Positions 57,420 through 64,000 of a stretch of DNA of 64,000 nucleotides are shown here, piece after piece. The DNA comes from an uncultured Psychroserpens sp. (GTDB taxonomy: Bacteria > Bacteroidota > Bacteroidia > Flavobacteriales > Flavobacteriaceae): positions 62,001-126,000 of the forward strand of contig NZ_CANNDQ010000002.1 of the NCBI RefSeq assembly GCF_947503375.1. Reading direction: 5' to 3'. The notes beneath the pieces were generated by a model. It ran no database searches. It worked only from the letters and a program-made list of their open reading frames with translations, and had not been told where the DNA came from. Each line of letters opens with the position of its first letter. Position 1 is the first letter of the stretch. Position numbers and translations under genes: made by a program.

Positions 57420-58991
57420 TTATGATATTAATGGTAGTTTTATTGTAAATATGCTACCTTTTCCTTTTTCACTTTCTACTGATATATGTCCTTGATGGTC
57501 ATCAACAATTCGTTTTACATAGGCTAAACCTAGCCCATGACCTTTTACATTGTGTACATTGCCTGTATGCTCACGATAAAATTTTTCGAACACACGTTTT
57601 TGTACTTGTTTAGACATACCGTTGCCTTGATCTGCAATTTTTAATAAGATATTTGTTCCAATATTTTCAGTGTAAACATCAATTTTTGGAGCGTCATCAC
57701 TATATTTTACAGCATTATCCAAAATATTTACGATTACATTTGTAAAATGTGTATCGTTTGCCAAAACTGAAGATTTTTCTGCATTTAAATGTGTTTTCAC
57801 ATAACCTTTTTTATCTTCTACTATTAGCTCGATGTGAGTTACAGCATCTTCAATTAAGTCGTGAAGCTTTACTCTTTCCTTACTTATATTCAACTCATTC
57901 TTTTCAAGCTTAGAAATTCGTAATACATTTTCAACTTGAGCATGCATTCGCTTATTTTCGTCTTTTATCATTCTAAGGTAACGCATGACTTTATCTTGAT
58001 CTCCTAGAACCTTAGGGTTCTTAATTGAATCTAAGGCCAAATTGATTGTTGCAATTGGTGTTTTAAATTCATGGGTCATGTTATTGATAAAATCTGTTTT
58101 TATCTGAGATATTTGACGCTGCTTGATTAATTGATAAATAGCGCTGGAATATGCAATTATTATTACCGATGTAAAAATAATAGATAACGTAATCATCCCT
58201 AAAATAGAGGACAATAGAAATCGCTTACGCTTCGGAAAATCAACATAAAGCTTGTAATCACTTTGACTGTCATTATCTAGAAAAATTGGAATCCCCATTG
58301 AGGTGTTAGGATTTAAATCAAAATTTTCAGATTGTACTTTTGTTGCTAGATCTTTATCATAAATAGCAAATTCAAAGTCAGTACTGATGCCATTATTATC
58401 TAATTGTTTTTCAAGTAAATAAGAAACTTTTTCAGTAGAAACCCTTTTATAAACAGGAATATTCTTGAACTGATCTCTAGTTATAGACTCAAATTGAGCC
58501 TTTTCAAGATAAGTGAGGTTATTTATGTTTTTTATAGATTTTTGAACACTTATGTTGTTATTACCATCTATTTGATTTTTATCATAAACCTCAGTTATTC
58601 TAGTATTTCTTACGCGACTTAAGTTAAAACTGTCTAAACCAATGTCAAAGAACAAAGATGGTACTTTAAAACTCTCTTCAGAGATAGAATTACCGTAAAC
58701 TCTAGTTTCGTTAGATAAATCGTCTTGCTCTAAAATAAAAACCTGTCGTATAGCTGTTGAGTCTGGGTCTACACCACTCTCAATTAGCTTTTGCAGTTTT
58801 TTTGAGTAAATTTCAAATTCATTTTCTTCAATGGCTCTTGATACAGAACTCAGAGAGCGTTTTACGTTTAGTGTAAAGTTTTTTTCTTCGTTTTCTAGCG
58901 TATTATTTATAAAATAGGCTTGAACGAAAATAATCCCTATGAGTGATAAACTCATTAAAACCACCAATAAAATGAATAGCTTTTTGCCCAT
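57420..58991 (-). CDS. Sensor histidine kinase
   Basis: 523 aa. Membrane helix 1 (about 6-28), a periplasmic sensing domain (about 30-258) of no recognised fold, helix 2 (about 259-284), then the dimerisation domain with the phosphorylated H307 in NNMTHEFKTPIATI, and an ATPase domain with N-box IVNILDNAVKYS, DQGNGM and a GHGLGLAYVKRI loop. It is immediately followed by its response regulator gene. It has no HAMP domain that I can see. The signal is likely an envelope or extracellular cue; none can be named. Confidence 0.95.
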   Translation of the reverse strand: MGKKLFILLVVLMSLSLIGIIFVQAYFINNTLENEEKNFTLNVKRSLSSVSRAIEENEFEIYSKKLQKLIESGVDPDSTAIRQVFILEQDDLSNETRVYGNSISEESFKVPSLFFDIGLDSFNLSRVRNTRITEVYDKNQIDGNNNISVQKSIKNINNLTYLEKAQFESITRDQFKNIPVYKRVSTEKVSYLLEKQLDNNGISTDFEFAIYDKDLATKVQSENFDLNPNTSMGIPIFLDNDSQSDYKLYVDFPKRKRFLLSSILGMITLSIIFTSVIIIAYSSAIYQLIKQRQISQIKTDFINNMTHEFKTPIATINLALDSIKNPKVLGDQDKVMRYLRMIKDENKRMHAQVENVLRISKLEKNELNISKERVKLHDLIEDAVTHIELIVEDKKGYVKTHLNAEKSSVLANDTHFTNVIVNILDNAVKYSDDAPKIDVYTENIGTNILLKIADQGNGMSKQVQKRVFEKFYREHTGNVHNVKGHGLGLAYVKRIVDDHQGHISVESEKGKGSIFTIKLPLIS

Positions 58992-59069
58992 CGCTCAAAT
59001 TTAACATTTTAACATTTAGTTGTACTTGTCTTTAACCTTACATTAACACTAATGATAATGCGCATAATT

Positions 59070-59654
59070 TTAAAGTTGTTCTAGTATGTCTTGATGTATT
59101 TTCAATACTTGAGAATGTAGTGTATCAAAATTATTATTAACAATCACAAAATCAGACTGTTTTATTTTGTCTTCATCAGACATTTGATTGTTCATTATGG
59201 CCTCTATCTTGGCCATAGTGGTTTGGTCTCTTTTTAAAACACGTTCAATTCGTTTAGCTTTATCTGCAACTACTGTGATAATTAAATCGTACTCAGATTG
59301 CTTTTGCTGTTCAAAGATGATGGCGACTTCTTTTATTACATAAGGTGCATCTTGTTTCTTCAACCAACGTTTAAAATGTGAACCTACTTTTGGGTGAACG
59401 ATAGCATTCATTTGCTCAAGCAAACTTTTATCATTAAAGATTTTATTTGCTAAATACGAACGATTTAATTTATCATCTACGTATGCCTGATCACCAAATA
59501 ATGCAATAAGTTTTCTTCTTATTACTTTTGATCTATTCATGAGTTGTTTCGCTTCAAAATCAGCAATATAAACTGGTTGACCTAAACCTTCAAAGAGCTT
59601 TGCCACTGTAGATTTTCCGCTACCTATACCTCCTGTAAGTCCAACAACAATCAT
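59070..59654 (-). CDS. coaE: Dephospho-CoA kinase
   Basis: 194 aa. Last step of coenzyme A synthesis: phosphorylation of the 3'-hydroxyl of dephospho-CoA. P-loop GLTGGIGSGKST (5-16), LVR/IADFEAKQLM near 32, and a CoA-binding lid region with VAIIFEQ. It lies between the YbbR gene (4-base overlap upstream) and the kinase gene (78-base gap downstream). The link to envelope genes is probably only positional. Confidence 0.94.
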   Translation of the reverse strand: MIVVGLTGGIGSGKSTVAKLFEGLGQPVYIADFEAKQLMNRSKVIRRKLIALFGDQAYVDDKLNRSYLANKIFNDKSLLEQMNAIVHPKVGSHFKRWLKKQDAPYVIKEVAIIFEQQKQSEYDLIITVVADKAKRIERVLKRDQTTMAKIEAIMNNQMSDEDKIKQSDFVIVNNNFDTLHSQVLKIHQDILEQL

Positions 59655-60619
59655 TTTATAATAATATATTCAATTTTATTTTGTTTCATTTTTGACCGTT
59701 TTACAAAACTTGGAGCTTGTACTAGTTTTGCCGTAAAGTATGTTTTTTGAGTTGAAATAGCTTCTGAGTAATCGCAAACAATTTTAAAATCTAAAGGCTT
59801 GACCCTCTTGTAATCATCAAGGCTTACATCATAAGTAACCTTCAATGCTTTTGGAAAATAATTCACTTGTATATTTGGAGGTAAATTTTTAATAATCACT
59901 GGAACATCAAGTACACCTTCTGTAAATTTTTGAATCTTAGCGCTTACTTTAACTTTCTCTTGAGATAATTTAACTGCTGTTTTATTCTTTGGAATTATTA
60001 AATTTATATCTAAATTAACATCTTCCTTTATGCCCTTTATATCAAATAGATCAGTCTTTATGTGATTTATTTCAGATATATCTTTATTAGATCCAATAAT
60101 ATTTACAGAGTCTGGCTCTGTTATAAAACCCAATAAAGAATCGTAACCTAATGCATATGAAACTTCAGATACTAACTTTACTGGAACTCTTTTTACTTCT
60201 AATTTAGCAAAAGGAATTTTTAGAGTATCCGGATGTATTGAGACAATCTTAAGTGCTGAACCCAACTGTTTTGCTATATTAGAATTGTTACGATTGGCTA
60301 ACCAAATATAAGTACCATCATCTATATAAGTGTCTTTGTCAAAATCAATGGTAATGGTTGGGTTATTAAAATAGTTTGCCAGAAGGTTGAAACCATAAGT
60401 TGATATCTCAATATCTATGCTTGGTTTTTCAGTATTTACCAAAACACTTTCTTCTGGAAGGTTCTTATAAATGACATCAAAATTTAGAGTTTCGGTATAA
60501 TTTTTAGAAAGCTTACTAAACACTAAAATTATAAAAGCCATCAAAAAGAATAACCCAAAAACATTGAGTTTCTTGTTTTTTATTGACTTAATTAATTTCG
60601 ATTTTAATTTAGTTAGCAT
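59651..60619 (-). CDS. YbbR-like domain protein
   Basis: 322 aa. An N-terminal membrane helix (about 22-38) anchors beta-rich YbbR-like repeats (about 45-120, 125-210, 215-285): SYGFNLLANYFNNPTITIDFD, VKLVSEVSYALGYDSL and VPVIIKNLPPNIQVNYFPKALKVTYD. In other bacteria YbbR/CdaR proteins bind and control the cyclic-di-AMP cyclase CdaA; a CdaA gene is not in the window. The gene overlaps coaE by four bases and the upstream GT2 gene by eleven. Confidence 0.85.
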   Translation of the reverse strand: MLTKLKSKLIKSIKNKKLNVFGLFFLMAFIILVFSKLSKNYTETLNFDVIYKNLPEESVLVNTEKPSIDIEISTYGFNLLANYFNNPTITIDFDKDTYIDDGTYIWLANRNNSNIAKQLGSALKIVSIHPDTLKIPFAKLEVKRVPVKLVSEVSYALGYDSLLGFITEPDSVNIIGSNKDISEINHIKTDLFDIKGIKEDVNLDINLIIPKNKTAVKLSQEKVKVSAKIQKFTEGVLDVPVIIKNLPPNIQVNYFPKALKVTYDVSLDDYKRVKPLDFKIVCDYSEAISTQKTYFTAKLVQAPSFVKRSKMKQNKIEYIIIK

Positions 60620-61622
60620 GATTGAAAAATAGATCTGAAAAATATCTTTTAGGGTCCTTATTTAATATCTTAATTGCAAAGGTAGATTTTAAAAACCCAA
60701 AACCATAACCAAAAAACTGAATAAAAATTGCAAATATAGCATTGAGTGCGACACTCAAACTTTTCGTTCTATACAACGCCAATATGAATGCGATAACAAG
60801 ATATATAAGATAGCATAAGAACAACTTATTATAGTAAAAAAAGAGTGCTATTATAGCAATAATAAAGCCCAAACTAAACACAGTTGGAAACCAAAATATC
60901 ATTCGTTCGGTTTCAGGATGCCAAAAATTAAGTATTGGTCTTACCAACCCAAACTTGTAAACTTGATTATAAAATTTGCGCCATGAAATGCGCCTTTTGT
61001 GATACACAAAAGCGTCGCTGATAAGTTTGGTCTCAAATCCCAAATTGACCAATCTAATAGAAAGGTCTGGATCTTCTCCTGGGTGAATATTACCAAAACC
61101 TCCTGAGGCAATAAAGGCATTCTTAGATAATCCCATATTAAAACTTCTAGGCTGAAATTTTTTATTATTAGCTTTAGAACCTCTTATTCCACCAGTAGTA
61201 ATAAATGAGGTCATAGCAAAATTAATAGCTTTCTGAAGATTGCTAAAAGACACATGAGCTGCATCTGGCCCTCCATAACAATCTACATAATCATCAAGAA
61301 GAAATGTGTTAACTATTTTCAGGTATTGTTTTGGCAAAACACAATCAGAATCTAGTATGATAAAATAATTACCTTTAGCCATAGACATTCCATAATTTCT
61401 AGAATCTCCTGGTCCAGTGTTTGGCTTATAGTAATACGAAATTTTCAATTCGTGTTTAAAATTATCGACAACTGCTTTACAATCTAGAGTTGATCCATCT
61501 TCTACAATTACGACCTCAAAAGACACACTCTGCTCTAAATTATTTAAACTTTCGAGTAGCTCTTTGATTTCATCAGGTCTATTGTATACAGGTATTATAA
61601 ACGAATAGTATAATGTTTCCAT
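60609..61622 (-). CDS. GT2-family glycosyltransferase with membrane anchor
   Basis: 337 aa. Family 2 GT-A domain (about 1-235): FIIPVYNRPDEIKELLESL, VVIVEDGST, metal-binding DSD at 91-93 (ILDSDCVLP), GPGDSRNYGM and EDPDLSIRLVNLG with the acceptor-side Glu-Asp. Two to three hydrophobic helices (about 245-315) anchor it in the inner membrane. It probably builds a glycan or glycolipid. It starts the GT2-YbbR-coaE-kinase run, with a -7 box six bases before the ATG. Confidence 0.92.
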   Translation of the reverse strand: METLYYSFIIPVYNRPDEIKELLESLNNLEQSVSFEVVIVEDGSTLDCKAVVDNFKHELKISYYYKPNTGPGDSRNYGMSMAKGNYFIILDSDCVLPKQYLKIVNTFLLDDYVDCYGGPDAAHVSFSNLQKAINFAMTSFITTGGIRGSKANNKKFQPRSFNMGLSKNAFIASGGFGNIHPGEDPDLSIRLVNLGFETKLISDAFVYHKRRISWRKFYNQVYKFGLVRPILNFWHPETERMIFWFPTVFSLGFIIAIIALFFYYNKLFLCYLIYLVIAFILALYRTKSLSVALNAIFAIFIQFFGYGFGFLKSTFAIKILNKDPKRYFSDLFFNHAN

Positions 61623-61628
61623 ACCCTA

Positions 61629-61636
61629 CAAAGGTA
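61629..61636 (-). promoter_or_regulatory. -7 box of the GT2 run
   Basis: The minus strand reads TACCTTTG, six bases before the ATG at 61622. Confidence 0.55.
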
Positions 61637-61650
61637 ATTAAAGAAAACAC

Positions 61651-61675
61651 AAAAGCCACCTTAAAGGTGGCTTTT
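61651..61675 (-). terminator. Terminator after the T9SS cargo gene
   Basis: Perfect 10-bp stem AAAAGCCACC (61651-61660) / GGTGGCTTTT (61666-61675). It lies downstream of the T9SS gene on the minus strand. Confidence 0.8.
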
Positions 61676-61696
61676 GGAATTTTATTTGAAATAAGC

Positions 61697-63853
61697 TTAT
61701 TGCTTCATGATTCTTACTGTTTCAGTTACATTGTTAATAGTAACTTGAACGAAGTAAGCTCCTTGGCTTAAGCTATTCATATTTATATTGCTTTCAATAG
61801 CGTTAGGTGCAGTTCTTAGAACTTCTTGACCTAACATATTGTAAACAGATACATTTTCGATATTACTTTGAGCCTTTAATGTCAATTCATTTTTCACTGG
61901 ATTAGGGAAATATGAGAATGCATTTTCATTTTCAAAGCTTTCAGTACTTAACGTATCTGGAGACCAAACCTTAAGATCAAAAGTATCTCCTGCATCTGTA
62001 GCTGCAGTTGTATATTGATAAATTCTTACATAGTAAGTATCACCTACAACTAATCCGGTAGCATTGATTTCTTCGACAATAGGCGCTGTTACCACTGAAT
62101 TATCTGCACAATCTACTACAGCTAAAGCACCACATGTACCAGAATATAACTGAACTACACCGTCAAAATTCATGATTTCGAAAGTGATATTTACGTTAGC
62201 TGTTAATGCTTGGAATGAATACCATACATCATCATTAGCATTACCCATAAATCCATTACATGCTTCAGCCTCAAGACCCGAATCTGTAGCTCCTTGAATA
62301 GTACCGGAGGTTGCAGTCGCTGAAGCAGCATCAACAATTTCTGTTTCTTGAGTAACAGATACTGCGGTAGCACATTCGTCATTTGCTGGTGGGCAGGAGA
62401 AGTTTACTTCCCCTAGTACTAAATCACAATCACTATCACTTGAGTGCTCAATTGTAATAACTACAGCTGTACCTTCTGGAAAAGGACCTACATTTGTAAT
62501 TCCTAAACCAGCACCAGCAGTAGCAGCTACACCAGCATCGTTAGAAATTGTTACTGTACCAGAATCTCCAAGATCGGTAACATCAACATCTATAAAAAAT
62601 TCGTTAGTTCCACATGCTGGCACGACAGATGTTGTAGCAGATGGAGTTGCACATAATTTTCCATATAAACAAAATTCTACTAATACTTCAGGATTATCTG
62701 TCCAAATCATTGCATAGTATGTATTTCCTCCCGATAATCCAGTAATTGTACCGCTTACATTATTATAGCAATTGGCTCCTACTTCAGTAAGTGCACCACA
62801 TGTACCTTCATATATTTCGATACCTGGAGAACCCGCACCTGATTCAAATTCCATTTGACCATTAGCAGGCGCCGTAAAGCTGTACCAAAGACCAAGGTTT
62901 CCAAAACCATCACAGCCTGTTAATTCTTCAGTATCTTCATTAGCAAAACTAGTAGATGCTGTCGTTAGACCTGGACATGAAGCAGCAGGTGCAACTGTTC
63001 CTAAATCAATAGCACCAGAACATGTATCGTTAGTAGGAGTCGTAGAGAAAGGTACTCCAGCAGTCCAAGGGCTAAACCCACCTGTATCACAATTAGCTCT
63101 TACAAAAAATTCATAAGACGTGCTTTCTGTTAAGCCAGCAGCTGAGTCAGTAACCACGCCAGCACCAGTAGAACCAGAATCTATAGCGGCATCAACATCA
63201 GGATCTCCTCCTGGTGCTAAAACTACCCATTCGTAACCTAGTGTTGCACTTGCATTATCAGTCCATGAAAAATCAGCTGTAGTTGCTCCTACGGCGTCAA
63301 CAGAAGCTCCAGTAACATTAGGACACGTTGGTGTTGGAACAAATGTAATTGACCAATCGTCAACTTGACCAACATCGCCACCTGCATCATCACATACCAA
63401 AAGGTTCCATGTACCATCGGCATCAACACCATCAAAACCAGCTAATGCTTCATCTGGAGCAAATGTACCCATTAATGCAGGTCCATCAGCACCACCATCA
63501 GGTAATGGTGTACCACCATCTTGAAGTGTAACTTGTATACCATCATTTTGATTTCCTTTATCATCAATTAACAGTACTGTAACAGTTCCTGAAGGATCTT
63601 GTAAACTGATAACAATATCATCAGCCCAAGTATGTGTTACATTAAGTGTAACACTTGCAATTGAATTGGTACCACCAAGTGTACCAACACCTGTAACAGC
63701 TAGTGGTAAAGTAAGTTCATCAACTGTACCACAGGTTAATGCATCAGTACCATTTCCGTTTTGCATGTCATAAGGTCCACCAGTATCTGTAAAGGTTTGA
63801 GCGAATCCAAATGAAAAACAAAATAATGTAATTAGTAAAGTAATTTTTTTCAT
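61697..63853 (-). CDS. T9SS cargo protein with P-domain, FN3-like and PPC-like domains
   Basis: 718 aa. Signal peptide (about 1-19). Residues 20-172 form a proprotein-convertase P-domain (VTLNVTHTWADDIVISLQDPSG, FDGVDADGTWNLLVCDDAG). A fibronectin III-like domain covers about 175-270. Two calcium-like PPC domains follow (about 272-397 and 490-640, each with VWYSF/LWYSF and TYYxxI strands). A further cysteine-containing beta domain lies at 398-489. The C-terminal 70 residues (NPVKNELTLKAQ, VSVYNMLGQEVLRT, LSQGAYFVQV) are the T9SS type A sorting signal. No catalytic residues are visible. The protein is acidic, rich in Thr and Gly and low in Lys. Confidence 0.93.
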   Translation of the reverse strand: MKKITLLITLFCFSFGFAQTFTDTGGPYDMQNGNGTDALTCGTVDELTLPLAVTGVGTLGGTNSIASVTLNVTHTWADDIVISLQDPSGTVTVLLIDDKGNQNDGIQVTLQDGGTPLPDGGADGPALMGTFAPDEALAGFDGVDADGTWNLLVCDDAGGDVGQVDDWSITFVPTPTCPNVTGASVDAVGATTADFSWTDNASATLGYEWVVLAPGGDPDVDAAIDSGSTGAGVVTDSAAGLTESTSYEFFVRANCDTGGFSPWTAGVPFSTTPTNDTCSGAIDLGTVAPAASCPGLTTASTSFANEDTEELTGCDGFGNLGLWYSFTAPANGQMEFESGAGSPGIEIYEGTCGALTEVGANCYNNVSGTITGLSGGNTYYAMIWTDNPEVLVEFCLYGKLCATPSATTSVVPACGTNEFFIDVDVTDLGDSGTVTISNDAGVAATAGAGLGITNVGPFPEGTAVVITIEHSSDSDCDLVLGEVNFSCPPANDECATAVSVTQETEIVDAASATATSGTIQGATDSGLEAEACNGFMGNANDDVWYSFQALTANVNITFEIMNFDGVVQLYSGTCGALAVVDCADNSVVTAPIVEEINATGLVVGDTYYVRIYQYTTAATDAGDTFDLKVWSPDTLSTESFENENAFSYFPNPVKNELTLKAQSNIENVSVYNMLGQEVLRTAPNAIESNINMNSLSQGAYFVQVTINNVTETVRIMKQ

Positions 63854-64000
63854 ATTAAGTTGTTTATAGTTAATAATTTTTTAAAAATATTGATATTTTA
63901 CTAAAGTAATGTTAACAAAGATGAGTAATCGATTAAATACACATATAAACGATAAAAAACACAACATAAGCTGAATTCATAAAAAAAGACCTTATTTATA

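Noticed and set aside
63349..63531. Plus-strand His/Gln-rich ORF inside the T9SS gene
   Set aside because: Shadow of the Asp/Thr/Gly-rich coding sequence on the other strand; the His and Gln runs arise from its codons.

Overview
The window reads as ordinary chromosome from a low-GC member of the Bacteroidota, most likely a marine Flavobacteriaceae relative (Winogradskyella/Psychroserpens-like; the genus is a guess). Four things support this. Many genes are preceded by the Bacteroidota sigma-A -7 box TAnnTTTG, sometimes with a TTG 19 bases upstream. A secreted protein ends in a type IX secretion (T9SS) sorting domain. There are several carboxypeptidase-regulatory-like/DUF5686 surface proteins and SxxC lipoproteins. 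Shine-Dalgarno sites are almost absent. I saw no insertion sequence, prophage, CRISPR array, tRNA or rRNA.

Layout. 1-13.7 kb: partial pabB (minus, cut by the left edge), a large secreted protein with three related domains, a DEAD-box helicase, an ECF sigma / 60-aa protein / MscS-type channel operon, lpd, a gene relic, a CPBP protease, an Lrp/AsnC regulator divergent from a Cys/Met-type PLP enzyme, and a YdjM-like membrane hydrolase. 13.7-21.2 kb: NhaC antiporter, 2-Cys peroxiredoxin, ankyrin protein and katG (an oxidative-stress cluster), a 397-base gap with an orphan terminator, a DUF2007 protein and an ABC-F ATPase. 21.2-36.4 kb: lipoproteins, transaldolase, two SDRs, the SRP RNA gene, a glutaminyl-cyclase-like lipoprotein, envelope proteins, glyA, fahA, an AraC regulator and a YtxJ-type thiol protein.

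36.5-48.9 kb: clpB, OmpW, a TetR / thioesterase / NTF2-like unit with two matching operator palindromes, deoC-deoD-histidine phosphatase, smpB, a DUF5686 outer-membrane protein and pcm. 48.9-56.7 kb: a dense plus-strand run (Gfo/Idh/MocA oxidoreductase, a secreted protein, 3-hydroxyacyl-CoA dehydrogenase, DUF1015, YggS, an exonuclease/GIY-YIG fusion, a K+ channel, miaA). 56.7-64 kb, minus strand: a closely packed GT2-YbbR-coaE-histidine kinase-response regulator run, then a 718-aa T9SS cargo protein.

Most genes are housekeeping or envelope functions. The parts most worth a second look are the exonuclease/GIY-YIG gene with no ATG/GTG/TTG start at its family position, the ABC-F protein with one composite ATP site degenerate on both faces, promoters sitting only 4-6 bases before start codons (apparent leaderless mRNAs), the paired TetR operators, the sigma/60-aa/MscS operon, and a possible small RNA between katG and the DUF2007 gene. 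I found no clearly new multi-gene system.
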